NCBI GenBank assembly: GCA_002551355.1
Contig: NTHE01000015.1
Location: 62,001-126,000, forward strand
DNA length: 64,000 nt
Direction: 5' to 3'
Origin: Streptomyces sp. man185
GTDB taxonomy: Bacteria; Actinomycetota; Actinomycetes; Streptomycetales; Streptomycetaceae
Made by a program: the position numbers and the translations under genes. Of the stretch, positions 36,315-45,243 are shown piece after piece. Positions within the stretch are counted from its first letter, which is position 1. Each line of letters opens with the position of its first letter. The notes below the pieces were generated by a model that was given only the letters and a program-made list of their open reading frames with translations, had not been told where the DNA came from and made no database searches.

Positions 36315-36641
36315 GTCGGGGTTCTCAGAGACCCACGTTGCTCTCAACAGCTGTTCTCAACACCTATGTCTAGCCCTCGCGCGAAGTGCGCTCTTCTTTA
36401 CTGCCCTCTTCACTCTCGATCCATGCCTCGGATACGGATCGAAGTGATGACGCGTCCTGAGAATTGCGCGCCGCGTCCGGTTCGTCAAGGCCCGCGGGTC
36501 CGATCGGACCCGCCAGGGGCCGCCACCGGCCACCCCCGGGAAGCCCGTGGGACGCCCCTGAGGGGCCCGCGAGAGGCGCACGGCGAAGATCACCCTACTC
36601 GTCGTCGGCGGAAGAGCAAGGCACCCGCCCCGGGCACGCCG
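36315..36641. other. rplL-rpoB intergenic region, distal part
   Basis: No gene is recognised between the rplL terminator and the rpoB promoter. Composition is ordinary; I see no further promoter with both hexamers. Confidence 0.5.
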
Positions 36642-36673
36642 AAGGGCGACCACCCGATTGGGTGATCGCCCTT
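36642..36673 (-). terminator. rplL terminator or attenuator
   Basis: AAGGGCGA.CACCC / GGGTG.TCGCCCTT hairpin, about 50 bases after the rplL stop. It would reduce transcription from rplJL into rpoBC, leaving the rpoB promoter to supplement it. Confidence 0.65.
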
Positions 36674-36721
36674 GGTGCGGGCACCTGACGTGCCCAGGGA
36701 GTCCGGAGGACTCCCGAGGTG

Positions 36722-37105
36722 TTACTTGACCTCGACGGAAGCGCCGGCGGCCTTGAGGGACTCGGCAGCCTTCTCGGCGGCCTCCTTGGCGACCTTCTCG
36801 AGGACCGGCTTCGGGGTGCCGTCGACGAGGTCCTTGGCCTCCTTCAGACCCAGCGAGGTCAGCTCACGCACGACCTTGATGACCTGGATCTTCTTCTCGC
36901 CGGCACCGGTGAGGATGACGTCGAACTCGTCCTGCTCCTCAGCGGCCTCGGCAACGGCGCCCGGGCCGGCCGGACCGGCGACGGCGACGGCCGCGGCGGC
37001 GGTGACGTCGAACTTCTCCTCGAAGGCCTTCACGAACTCGGAGAGCTCGATGAGGGTCATCTCTTCGAACTGCGCGAGCAGGTCGTCCTGGGACAGCTTC
37101 GCCAT
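36722..37105 (-). CDS. rplL: 50S ribosomal protein L7/L12
   Basis: 127-residue stalk protein. N-terminal dimerisation domain ([20 protein letters not shown]), Ala/Gly-rich hinge (about 35-55), and C-terminal factor-binding domain with [20 protein letters not shown]. Follows rplJ by 84 bases. Confidence 0.98.
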   Translation of the reverse strand: MAKLSQDDLLAQFEEMTLIELSEFVKAFEEKFDVTAAAAVAVAGPAGPGAVAEAAEEQDEFDVILTGAGEKKIQVIKVVRELTSLGLKEAKDLVDGTPKPVLEKVAKEAAEKAAESLKAAGASVEVK

Positions 37106-37189
37106 GATAGGCGTCCTTCCACTATTCGGCAGGTGCCGGATGTATATGTCGGCGGGCGTACGTGGAGCCCGCTGGACCGCTGAGCGAAA

Positions 37190-37747
37190 TTACTCGGCGG
37201 CCTCGGCGGGAGCCGGAGTACCGGCACCGCCCTGCTCTTCCTTCTTGGCGCGAAGAGCTTCCGCGGTGCGGACGAACTTGGAGGGCAGGGCCTGGAAGAC
37301 CTGCGCCGCCTGCGTCTGCTTGCCCTTGAAAGCACCGGCCAGCTTGGAGAGCAGAACCTCGCGGGACTCGAGGTCCGCGAGCTTCTTGAACTCATCCGCG
37401 GACAGCGCCTTACCGTCAAGGACACCGCCCTTGATGATGAGGTTGGGGTTGTCCTTGGCGAAGTCACGAAGACCCTTCGCCGACTCCACCGGGTCACCGG
37501 TGACGAAGGCAACCGCCGTCGGACCCGAGAACAGGTCGTCCAGCGTGTCGATCCCGGCCTCGTTGGCCGCAATCTTGGTCAGCGTGTTCTTCACCACGGC
37601 GTACTGGGCGTTCTCACCGAGCGAACGGCGCAGCTCCTTGAGCTGTGCCACGGTGAGACCCCGGTACTCGGTCAGCACGGCGGCGTTCGAGCTGCGGAAC
37701 TGGTCCGTCAGCTCGGCTACCGCGGCAGCCTTGTCGGGCCTTGCCAT
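37190..37747 (-). CDS. rplJ: 50S ribosomal protein L10
   Basis: 185-residue base of the L7/L12 stalk. Contains [20 protein letters not shown] and [18 protein letters not shown]; the C-terminal helix that binds L12 dimers is followed by an Ala/Pro tail. The ATG at 37747 has AAGGAGG upstream. The leader upstream is structured (next entry). Confidence 0.97.
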   Translation of the reverse strand: MARPDKAAAVAELTDQFRSSNAAVLTEYRGLTVAQLKELRRSLGENAQYAVVKNTLTKIAANEAGIDTLDDLFSGPTAVAFVTGDPVESAKGLRDFAKDNPNLIIKGGVLDGKALSADEFKKLADLESREVLLSKLAGAFKGKQTQAAQVFQALPSKFVRTAEALRAKKEEQGGAGTPAPAEAAE

Positions 37748-37806
37748 GAGCGTCGGCCTCCTTCCGGGTGATGAGGACCGCTCAGAAGGGGCCGGGAAAG
37801 ACGAAA

Positions 37807-37965
37807 CGCCCCAGCACAAGTGCCAGGGCGCGGCTCGACCGAACAGAGTCCGGGAGCGTTCCACAGTCACCTGCGCAGGTCGTCCGATCTAGCGGAACCT
37901 TCGGTCACCGTCCCTCTTGCGAGGCACAGCGACGACCAGCGGTCTTTGGCTTCCTGGTGAGAGTA
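37807..37965 (-). ncRNA. L10 leader with attenuator
   Basis: The rplJ leader holds the GACCTGCGCAGGTG core (complement at 37868-37881) and an upstream CCGCTGGTC segment, which resemble the L10 leader RNA bound by the L10-L12 complex. It is followed by an 11-bp stem (37807-37830: CGCCCTGGCAC/GTGCTGGGGCG with two G-U pairs) and then TTTCGTCTTT, a fair intrinsic terminator before the rplJ start. This suggests attenuation by free L10. Confidence 0.6.
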
Positions 37966-38020
37966 CGCGACCGGATGGGCGACGGGCAAATCCGTCCCTG
38001 TTCATCCCGTGCGGGAGGTG

Positions 38021-38938
38021 TCAGGAGGCGCCGCCCGGGGTACTGCCGCCCTGCTTCAGCAGCTCCTTGAAGTCCACGGTGTCCGAGGCCGCCGGCTTGT
38101 CGGAGGGGACCTCGGTGCCGTAGTCGCTGTAGAAGAGCGTCGAGTTGAACTCGCCGGTCTTCATCTCGCCGCGCTCGGTCTTCTTCACCAGCAGGTCGTT
38201 CTCGTCGACCCAGATGTCGACGGTCTGGGTGGTCACACCGGCCAGCGCCAGCTGCTCCTTGAACTCGGCGAGCTGCTTCGCGTCGAGGTCGCTGTTCTTC
38301 GCGGTCAGGTCCGCCACGTCGACCGTGCCGGAGTAGTGCGTCGCGGAGACCCCGCGGACGTCCTCCTGGCCGACCTTCTTGACGTCGCCGGAGGCCAGGA
38401 GCGCCTTCACCCCCTGGTCGGGGGTGCTGTTCTGGATCTGGTCCTGCATGACGTCGCCGGAGGCCCCGCCAAGCTCCGCGAGGTCCTTGTAGGAGTATCG
38501 GATCCAGTTCTTGCCGCCGGTGTTGGCCGCCATGCCGGCGCCCATGTTGGCGTAGTACTCGTCCTGGAAGTAGCGCGCCCGGACCGATCCGTCGCCGCCG
38601 GCCTGCTTCAGGGCGTCGCCCATGGTGCCGCCGGTGTAGGTGATGGTCAGCGCGCCGGAGAGGCCGTCGGCCCAGCCGATGACCCCGGACTGCTTCATGG
38701 AGACGGCGCTGCCCATCTCGGTGGTGCCCTCCACCTTCGCGGACTGGGCGCCGCCGGTCTTCTGCTGCACCTGCTTCAGCGCGGCGACGGGGCTCGCCTT
38801 GCCGACGGCGCCCGCCTTGCCCGTGCCGGAGTCGCCGGAGTCCGCCGAGCCGTCGGAGCCGCTGCAGGCGGCTATCGACGTCAGCGCCGCCGCGGCGGCC
38901 AGAGCCGTGCCCATCCGTCGTGCCGTGCTCGTCCTCAT
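38021..38938 (-). CDS. Putative lipoprotein, LppX/LolA-like
   Basis: 305 residues. Signal peptide MRTSTARRMGTALAAAAALT with lipobox-like SIAAC (Cys25), then a Gly/Ser/Asp-rich linker to about 45. The rest resembles the half-barrel lipoproteins of actinomycetes (LppX/LprG type): AKVEGTTEMGS, VDVADLTAKNS and TVDIWVDENDLLVKK. Such proteins carry lipids or act in envelope processes; the substrate is unknown. It sits between rplA and rplJ on the same strand, where S. coelicolor also has lipoprotein genes. Confidence 0.75.
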   Translation of the reverse strand: MRTSTARRMGTALAAAAALTSIAACSGSDGSADSGDSGTGKAGAVGKASPVAALKQVQQKTGGAQSAKVEGTTEMGSAVSMKQSGVIGWADGLSGALTITYTGGTMGDALKQAGGDGSVRARYFQDEYYANMGAGMAANTGGKNWIRYSYKDLAELGGASGDVMQDQIQNSTPDQGVKALLASGDVKKVGQEDVRGVSATHYSGTVDVADLTAKNSDLDAKQLAEFKEQLALAGVTTQTVDIWVDENDLLVKKTERGEMKTGEFNSTLFYSDYGTEVPSDKPAASDTVDFKELLKQGGSTPGGAS

Positions 38939-39027
38939 GATGTCGGTCCACCCCTCGTATCGGCTTTCGTCCCCCGCATCACCGTGCCACAGGGCACTGA
39001 CAGACAGGGGCCTTATGGATACGAGGA

Positions 39028-39060
39028 CGGGCCCCGCACCTCGAAAGGTTGCGGGGCCCG
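39028..39060 (-). terminator. rplA terminator hairpin
   Basis: CGGGCCCCGC / GCGGGGCCCG with an inner ACC/GGT pair, about 50 bases beyond the rplA stop and 90 bases before the lipoprotein start. No U-run. Confidence 0.65.
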
Positions 39061-39108
39061 TTCACACAGAGCACGCGTACGACGCGGCTACCGGGTGAGC
39101 ACGAGGGC

Positions 39109-39831
39109 TCAGACGGCGGCCGGGTCCTCCTCGACGAGGAGGTTGCGGGTGCGGTTGGCGTCCAGCGGGATGCCGGGGCCCATCGTGGTGGCCAGGGTGG
39201 CCTTCTTGATGTAGCGGCCCTTGGCGGCGGACGGCTTCAGACGCAGGATCTCGTCCAGCGCCGCTGCGTAGTTCTCCACCAGCTTGGTCTCGTCGAAGGA
39301 GACCTTGCCGATGATGAAGTGCAGGTTCGAGTGCTTGTCGACGCGGAACTCGATCTTGCCGCCCTTGATGTCGTTGACAGCCTTCACGACGTCGGGGGTG
39401 ACGGTGCCGGTCTTCGGGTTCGGCATGAGACCACGCGGACCGAGCACGCGGCCCAGGCGGCCGACCTTGCCCATGAGGTCCGGGGTGGCGACGACGGCGT
39501 CGAAGTCCAGACGGCCCTTCGCCACCTCGTCGATGAGCTCGTCGGCGCCGACGATGTCGGCTCCGGCGGCTTCCGCGGCCGCAGCACGGTCACCGGTCGC
39601 GAAGACCAGGACCCGGGCGGTCTTGCCGGTGCCGTGCGGGAGGTTCACGGTGCCGCGGACCATCTGGTCGGCCTTGCGCGGGTCGACACCCAGCGCGAAG
39701 GCGACCTCGACGGTGCCGTCGAACTTCGTGGACGAGGTGTCCTTGGCGAGACGGACGGCCTCGAGCGGGGCGTAGGTGCGCTCCCGGTCGATCTTGGCGT
39801 CCGCAGCGCGGAGGTTCTTGCTGCGCTTCAC
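39109..39831 (-). CDS. rplA: 50S ribosomal protein L1
   Basis: 240-residue L1-stalk protein that also represses its own operon in many bacteria. Contains the signature [18 protein letters not shown] and the RNA-binding [23 protein letters not shown] start at 39831 with AGGAG upstream. Follows rplK by 81 bases. Confidence 0.97.
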   Translation of the reverse strand: MKRSKNLRAADAKIDRERTYAPLEAVRLAKDTSSTKFDGTVEVAFALGVDPRKADQMVRGTVNLPHGTGKTARVLVFATGDRAAAAEAAGADIVGADELIDEVAKGRLDFDAVVATPDLMGKVGRLGRVLGPRGLMPNPKTGTVTPDVVKAVNDIKGGKIEFRVDKHSNLHFIIGKVSFDETKLVENYAAALDEILRLKPSAAKGRYIKKATLATTMGPGIPLDANRTRNLLVEEDPAAV

Positions 39832-39912
39832 TTCTACTCCTGTTGGTTTCAGAGTGTGGAGTCGTGGTGCGGACCAGCGCTTGGTCCTACCACTGAGGGC
39901 TACGGGGCTGAA

Positions 39913-40347
39913 TCAGCCTTCGACCGTGATGCCCATGGAACGGGCGGTGCCGGCAATGATCTTCGACGCGGCGTCGAGGTCATTGGCGTTCAGGTCGGGG
40001 AGCTTCGTCGTGGCGATCTCGCGGACCTGGTCGGCCGTCAGCTTGGCGACCTTGGTCTTGTGCGGCTCGCCGGAGCCCTTGTCCACACCCGCGGCCTTGA
40101 GGATCAGCTTGGCGGCCGGCGGAGTCTTCGTGATGAAGGTGAAGGAGCGGTCCTCGTAGACCGTGATCTCCACCGGCACGACCATGCCACGCTGCGACTC
40201 GGTCGCGGCGTTGTAGGCCTTGCAGAACTCCATGATGTTGACGCCGTGCTGACCGAGCGCGGGGCCGACCGGCGGGGCCGGGTTCGCCGCACCGGCGTTG
40301 ATCTGGAGCTTGATAAGCCCCGTGACCTTCTTCTTCTTGGGAGGCAT
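39913..40347 (-). CDS. rplK: 50S ribosomal protein L11
   Basis: 144 residues; binds the GTPase-associated centre of 23S rRNA and is needed for RelA activation and thiostrepton binding. Has [20 protein letters not shown], with the proline-rich hinge, and [20 protein letters not shown] at the end. First gene of the rplK-rplA transcript. Confidence 0.98.
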
Positions 40348-40417
40348 TGCTCTCTCCGGGTCCTATGAGAGTGTTTCGCCGCCGATTCCGGTCATCCGGA
40401 TGGAGGCATACCGCACA

Positions 40418-40445
40418 ACGATAACGGGTATAGCTGTGCGACCAA
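40418..40445 (-). promoter_or_regulatory. Candidate rplK promoter
   Basis: TTGGTC (40440-40445), 16-base spacer, TATCGT (40418-40423). The -35 overlaps the U-tract of the nusG terminator. Weak match, position plausible. Confidence 0.35.
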
Positions 40446-40493
40446 AAACCCAGCAGGTCAGAGCGGCTGCGAAGCCCCTCTGACCTGCTGGGT
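40446..40493 (-). terminator. nusG intrinsic terminator
   Basis: Perfect 16-base arms ACCCAGCAGGTCAGAG and complement (40448-40463 and 40478-40493). In the nusG direction they are followed immediately by TTTTTGG. One of the clearest terminators in the window. Confidence 0.9.
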
Positions 40494-40523
40494 AGGCATG
40501 TGTCCAGAAACCGGCGGGAAGCG

Positions 40524-41420
40524 CTAGTTCTTCTGGATCTGGTCGAAGCTGAGCTCGACCGGAGTCTCGCGGCCGAAGATCTCGACGAGGCCCTTGACCT
40601 TCTTCGAGTCGGCGTTGATCTCGTTGATCGTGGCCTGCAGCGTGGCGAACGGGCCGTCGGTGACGGTGACCGAGTCGCCGACCTCGAAGTCCAGCACCTG
40701 GACCTCGACCTTGCGGGACGGAGCCGGCTTGCCCTCGGCCTCGGCTGCCTCGCGGGCGGCCTTCTCCTCGGCCTCCGGGGCGAGCATCTTGACGATCTCG
40801 TCCAGGGTCAGCGGATACGGGTCGTAGGCGTTGCCCACGAAGCCGGTGACGCCCGGCGTGTTCCGCACGACGCCCCAGGACTCGTTCGTCAGGTCCATGC
40901 GCACCAGCACGTAGCCGGGGAGCTTGTTCTGCCGGACGTTCTTGCGCTCGCCGTTCTTGATCTGGACGATTTCCTCTTCAGGCACCTCGGCCTGATAGAT
41001 GAACTCCTCCACGTTCAGCGAGACGGCGCGCTGCTCCAGGTTGGCCTTCACGCGCTTCTCGTAACCGGCGTACGTGTGGATGACGTACCACTCACCGGGG
41101 AGGGTGCGGAGCTCTTCGCGCAGCGCGGCGATGGGGTCGACGGGGGCGGCCGGCTCGGCCTCTTCCTCGTCGGCGCTCTCGTCGTCGGCCTCGACCGCCT
41201 CGGCAGCCTCTTCCTCGACGGCGTCGGCGGCGGCTGCGTCTTCGTCGGACTCGACGCTCACGACGGCCTGCTCGGCGGGCTCGCCCGCGGCGAGATCGGC
41301 GGCCTCGGCCTGGTCCGGGTCCACGGAGTCAGCAGCCTCAACGATGTCGAGCTCGTCCTTGGCGGACTCGAAGGCGCCAGCCTCGGGCTCGACGGCGTCG
41401 TTCAGGTTCGGGTCAGACAC
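40524..41420 (-). CDS. nusG: Transcription termination/antitermination factor NusG
   Basis: 298 residues, much longer than E. coli NusG (181). About the first 115 residues are a very acidic Ala/Glu/Asp-rich extension, common in Streptomyces. The NGN domain starts near [20 protein letters not shown], and the KOW domain near [23 protein letters not shown] start at 41420, with AGGAAGAAG upstream. Co-transcribed with secE (74-base gap). Confidence 0.96.
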   Translation of the reverse strand: MSDPNLNDAVEPEAGAFESAKDELDIVEAADSVDPDQAEAADLAAGEPAEQAVVSVESDEDAAAADAVEEEAAEAVEADDESADEEEAEPAAPVDPIAALREELRTLPGEWYVIHTYAGYEKRVKANLEQRAVSLNVEEFIYQAEVPEEEIVQIKNGERKNVRQNKLPGYVLVRMDLTNESWGVVRNTPGVTGFVGNAYDPYPLTLDEIVKMLAPEAEEKAAREAAEAEGKPAPSRKVEVQVLDFEVGDSVTVTDGPFATLQATINEINADSKKVKGLVEIFGRETPVELSFDQIQKN

Positions 41421-41493
41421 GATGGCTGCTTCTTCCTGGATACAAAGGGTGGAACGTGCGAAAGGGGCGTCGGGTCGGACGCCTTCCGCGGGA

Positions 41494-41781
41494 TCAGCCG
41501 AAGACGTACTTGATGACCCGGGCGAAGCCCAGGTCGAGAACGGTAACAAGACCGATCATGACGACGACGAACACGATCACCACGGAGGTGTACGTCGTCA
41601 GCTGGCTACGCGTCGGCCAGACAACCTTACGGAGTTCGGCGACGATCTGGCGGTAGAACAGCGCGAGCCGGCCCAGAGGGCCCTTCTTGCCGCGCTTGCC
41701 GCCCTTCCGAGTCTTCTTCTTCGACTCGGGAGCTTCGTCCTCAGCATCAGGCATGTCGATGGAGCCCACGGCGTCCGTCAC
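41494..41781 (-). CDS. secE: Preprotein translocase subunit SecE
   Basis: 95-residue single-span translocon subunit. A charged N-terminal region ([15 protein letters not shown]), the amphipathic helix [16 protein letters not shown], and one membrane helix ([20 protein letters not shown]). GTG start at 41781. Lies between tRNA-Trp and nusG, a conserved order. Confidence 0.96.
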   Translation of the reverse strand: MTDAVGSIDMPDAEDEAPESKKKTRKGGKRGKKGPLGRLALFYRQIVAELRKVVWPTRSQLTTYTSVVIVFVVVMIGLVTVLDLGFARVIKYVFG

Positions 41782-41887
41782 GCTACTCACCTGATTCCGG
41801 GTCGTGGCCGTGCCGCGCCCGGTGGAGCCGCACGGCTGTGCAATGAAGTACGTACATGCGCACACATCCTGGCGAAGGAGTGTGTAG

Positions 41888-41960
41888 CAGGGCCGGAGGG
41901 ACTTGAACCCCCAACCGCTGGTTTTGGAGACCAGTGCTCTACCAATTGAGCTACGACCCT
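41888..41960 (-). tRNA. tRNA-Trp (CCA)
   Basis: 73 bases. Acceptor stem AGGGTCG/CGGCCCT, D-arm TAGCTCAATTGGTAGAGC, anticodon loop CTCCAAA with anticodon CCA, T-arm GGGTTCAAGTCCC. CCA is not encoded. Upstream of secE on the same strand. Confidence 0.96.
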
Positions 41961-42172
41961 TGGTGGTTTCCACCAACCTACCGCATCTTCCCCGGTGACC
42001 GGGTGCAGGAACGGTGCGGCTGGTGAAGGCCAACGACAGGTGAGTGTACGTGTTCAGGGCCGTCGCGTCGAACAGACAACTACCGACCGGTCCTGTCCGG
42101 ATGCTGTCCGGGTCCTGTCCGGTCCCTGAAACCCCTGTGCCGACGGCTTTCACGGTCTGGGACCATGGGGCC

Positions 42173-43399
42173 ATGAGCGCTGCAACTTCACCGTCCGAGC
42201 GCCGGGTTTCCGCCCGCATCGGTGCGATCTCCGAGTCCGCGACCCTCGCCGTCGACGCCAAGGCCAAGGCTCTCAAGGCCGCCGGGCGTCCGGTGATCGG
42301 CTTCGGGGCCGGCGAGCCCGACTTCCCGACGCCCGACTACATCGTCGACGCCGCGGTCGAGGCCTGCCGCAACCCGAAGTACCACCGCTACACCCCCGCA
42401 GGCGGGCTCCCCGAGCTCAAGGCCGCCATCGCAGAGAAGACGCTGCGTGACTCCGGCTACGAGGTCGACCCGAGCCAGATCCTGGTGACCAACGGCGGCA
42501 AGCAGGCCATCTACGAGGCCTTCGCCGCGATCCTCGACCCGGGCGACGAGGTCATCGTCCCCGCCCCGTACTGGACCACCTACCCCGAGTCGATCCGGCT
42601 CGCCGGCGGTGTCCCGGTCGAGGTCGTCGCCGACGAGACCACCGGCTACCGGGTCTCCGTCGAGCAGCTGGAGGCCGCGCGCACGGAGAAGACCAAGGTC
42701 GTCCTGTTCGTCTCGCCGTCCAACCCGACCGGCGCGGTCTACAGCGAGGCCGACGCCGAGGCCATCGGCCGCTGGGCGGTCGAGCACGGCCTGTGGGTCA
42801 TGACCGACGAGATCTACGAGCACCTCGTCTACGGCGACGCGACCTTCACCTCGCTCCCGGCGATCGTGCCCGAGCTGCGCGACAAGTGCATCGTCGTCAA
42901 CGGCGTCGCCAAGACGTACGCGATGACCGGCTGGCGGGTGGGCTGGATCATCGGCCCGAAGGACGTCGTCAAGGCCGCGACCAACCTCCAGTCGCACGCC
43001 ACCTCCAACGTCTCCAACGTCGCCCAGATCGCCGCGCTCGCGGCCGTCTCCGGCCCGCTGGACGCCGTCGCCGAGATGCGCACCGCCTTCGACCGCCGCC
43101 GCGGGCTCATCGTGCGGATGCTCAACGAGATCGACGGCGTGTTCTGCCCGGAGCCCGAGGGCGCGTTCTACGCCTACCCGGCGGTGAAGGACCTGCTCGG
43201 CAAGGAGATCCGCGGCAAGCGCCCGGCCACCACGGTCGAGCTGGCCGCCCTGATCCTGGACGAGGCCGAGGTCGCCGTCGTGCCCGGAGAGGCCTTCGGC
43301 ACCCCCGGCTACCTGCGCCTTTCGTACGCCCTGGGCGACGACGACCTGATCGAGGGCGTCTCGCGGATCCAGAAGCTGCTGGGCGAGGCCAAGGCCTGA
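42173..43399 (+). CDS. aspC: Aspartate aminotransferase, class I PLP-dependent
   Basis: 408 residues. Transfers the amino group between aspartate and 2-oxoglutarate. The PLP lysine is Lys247 in [16 protein letters not shown], with [11 protein letters not shown] and [11 protein letters not shown] upstream, and Arg in LRLSYAL for substrate carboxylate binding. The ATG at 42173 is chosen by homology; the frame is open upstream. Monocistronic, with a good terminator after it. Confidence 0.93.
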   Translation: MSAATSPSERRVSARIGAISESATLAVDAKAKALKAAGRPVIGFGAGEPDFPTPDYIVDAAVEACRNPKYHRYTPAGGLPELKAAIAEKTLRDSGYEVDPSQILVTNGGKQAIYEAFAAILDPGDEVIVPAPYWTTYPESIRLAGGVPVEVVADETTGYRVSVEQLEAARTEKTKVVLFVSPSNPTGAVYSEADAEAIGRWAVEHGLWVMTDEIYEHLVYGDATFTSLPAIVPELRDKCIVVNGVAKTYAMTGWRVGWIIGPKDVVKAATNLQSHATSNVSNVAQIAALAAVSGPLDAVAEMRTAFDRRRGLIVRMLNEIDGVFCPEPEGAFYAYPAVKDLLGKEIRGKRPATTVELAALILDEAEVAVVPGEAFGTPGYLRLSYALGDDDLIEGVSRIQKLLGEAKA

Positions 43400-43413
43400 G
43401 ACCCCCACGCGTC

Positions 43414-43461
43414 AGCGCCCCCGGCCGCCGGAATCCTCCACCGGCCGGGGGCGCTTTTTTT
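43414..43461 (+). terminator. aspC terminator
   Basis: AGCGCCCCCGGCC (43414-43426) pairs with GGCCGGGGGCGCT (43443-43455), followed by a run of seven T (43455-43461). Classical intrinsic terminator. Confidence 0.92.
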
Positions 43462-43528
43462 GTTCGAGCCGCCCCCGGAAGGGGAAAGCGGCTACCGCTC
43501 CGGCCCGCTCGTGCGGCAGGATCTTCCG

Positions 43529-44542
43529 ATGGAGCGTGATGTACGTCTGTTGCCCAAGGCCCACCTGCACCTGCACTTCACCGGGTCGATGCGGCCCACC
43601 ACCCTGCTCGAACTCGCCGACAAGTACGGGGTCCATCTCCCCGACGCCCTGACCGGCGGCGAGCCACCGAAACTGCGGGCGACCGATGAGCGTGGCTGGT
43701 TCCGTTTCCAGCGGCTCTACGACATCGCCCGGTCCTGCCTGCGGTCCCCGGAGGACATTCACCGTCTGGTGCGCGAGAGCGCCCAGGAGGACGTCGCGGA
43801 CGGCTCCGGCTGGCTGGAGATCCAGGTCGACCCGACCTCGTACGCCCCGCTGCTCGGCGGGCTGATCCCGGCGATCGAGATCATCCTGGACGCCGTGGAC
43901 AGCGCCGCCCGGGACACCGGTCTGAATATGCGCGTGGTGATCGCCGCCAACCGGATGAAGCACCCGCTGGACGCCCGCACCCTGGCCCGGCTCGCCGTGC
44001 GGTACGCGGACCGGGGCGTCGTCGGCTTCGGGCTCTCCAACGACGAACGGCGCGGGATGGCCCGCGACTTCGACCGGGCCTTCGCCATCGCCCGCGAGGG
44101 CGGTCTGCTGGCGGCCCCGCACGGCGGGGAGCTGTCGGGGCCCTCCAGCGTGCGCGACTGCCTCGACGACCTGGACGCCTCGCGGATCGGCCATGGCGTC
44201 CGGGCCGCCGAGGACCCCCGGCTGCTGCGCAGGCTCGCCGAGCGCGGGGTCACCTGCGAGGTCTGCCCGTCGTCCAATGTGGCGCTCGGCGTCTACGAGA
44301 AGCCCGCCGACGTCCCCCTGCGCACTTTGTTCGACGCGGGCGTGCCGATGGCGCTGGGGGCGGATGATCCGCTGCTGTTCGGGTCGCGACTGGCCGCCCA
44401 GTACGAGCTGGTGCGCCGCCACCACGGCTTCACGGACGAGGAGCTGGCCGAGCTGGCCCGGCAGTCGGTGCGCGGTTCGGCGGCCCCCGTGGACGTACGG
44501 GAGAAGCTGCTGTCCGGGATCGACGACTGGCTGGCTAACTGA
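43529..44542 (+). CDS. add: Adenosine deaminase-like protein
   Basis: 337 residues of the metal-dependent adenosine/AMP deaminase superfamily. Zinc ligands His12 and His14 in KAHLHLHFTGS, HGGEL in mid-protein, IGHGVRAAEDP, and the final GADDPLLFG. The usual SxDDP motif has Gly-Ala before the paired Asp, so the exact substrate is uncertain. ATG at 43529. The 3' end overlaps the convergent TetR gene by eight bases. Confidence 0.85.
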   Translation: MERDVRLLPKAHLHLHFTGSMRPTTLLELADKYGVHLPDALTGGEPPKLRATDERGWFRFQRLYDIARSCLRSPEDIHRLVRESAQEDVADGSGWLEIQVDPTSYAPLLGGLIPAIEIILDAVDSAARDTGLNMRVVIAANRMKHPLDARTLARLAVRYADRGVVGFGLSNDERRGMARDFDRAFAIAREGGLLAAPHGGELSGPSSVRDCLDDLDASRIGHGVRAAEDPRLLRRLAERGVTCEVCPSSNVALGVYEKPADVPLRTLFDAGVPMALGADDPLLFGSRLAAQYELVRRHHGFTDEELAELARQSVRGSAAPVDVREKLLSGIDDWLAN

Positions 44543-45146
44543 GCCCGGACGCCTCCGGGGCGACGCCGCCCAGCAGTGTGCGGGCGAGGGAGGCGGCGAA
44601 GTCGTCCAGGGGCTGCGGGGGCGTGCCGCCGGGGAGCGCGGCGTAGGCGAAGGCCCGTTGGGCGCAGGCGCCCAGCAGCAGGGAGGCGGCGGCGTAGGTG
44701 TCCGCGCCGGCCCGGATCCGGCCCGCGCCCTGTTCGGCGCGCAGATAGGCGTCGAGCTGCCGGATCGGCAGGTGGGGCCCGGCTTCGAGCCCTCCCACTC
44801 CCTCCTCGTGCCGGCGCTTGAGCTGGGGTTCGGCGTACAGGGACGCGGCCATGGGGAAGGTCTGCTCGTAGAACAGGGCGGCCAGCCGGGCGATCTCGGT
44901 GAGGTTGCCCTCGACGGTGCCCTCGCCGGCGGTCAGTTCGCCGAGGAGGTTTCCGAGCCGGGGCAGGCGCTCCGCGAGGACGGTGACGAACAGGTCCTCC
45001 TTGCCGGAGAAGTACTTGTAGAGCGCCGCCTCCGAGCAGCCGGCCGCCTTGGCGATCTCCTTGGTGGTGGTCCGGGCGAGGCCGATGGAGAGCATCAGCT
45101 CGTGCGCCGCGTCGACGATCCGGACGCGGGCGGGCTTCTGGTCCAT
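44535..45146 (-). CDS. TetR-family regulator
   Basis: 203 residues. N-terminal helix-turn-helix (about 22-50) with TTTKEIAKAAGCSEAALYKY and FSGKEDLF; C-terminal ligand-binding domain without a recognisable ligand. ATG at 45146. Divergent from the NmrA-like gene at 45244, with two palindromes in the 97-base gap, so it most likely controls that gene and itself. Confidence 0.9.
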   Translation of the reverse strand: MDQKPARVRIVDAAHELMLSIGLARTTTKEIAKAAGCSEAALYKYFSGKEDLFVTVLAERLPRLGNLLGELTAGEGTVEGNLTEIARLAALFYEQTFPMAASLYAEPQLKRRHEEGVGGLEAGPHLPIRQLDAYLRAEQGAGRIRAGADTYAAASLLLGACAQRAFAYAALPGGTPPQPLDDFAASLARTLLGGVAPEASGLS

Positions 45147-45185
45147 GCGAGCTCCAACGGGCCGTGACCCGGAATCTTGACGACC

Positions 45186-45223
45186 GGGTGACAGGTCACC
45201 CACTCTAGAGGTTAGTGAACACT
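45186..45223. promoter_or_regulatory. Candidate TetR operator sites
   Basis: Two dyads lie in the divergent gap: GGGTGACAGGTCACCC (45186-45201, perfect) and AGTGAACACT (45214-45223, within TTAGTGAACACTCAC). The second is 20 bases before the ATG of the divergent gene. Confidence 0.5.
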
Positions 45224-45243
45224 CACCCACCAGGGGGCGCGCG

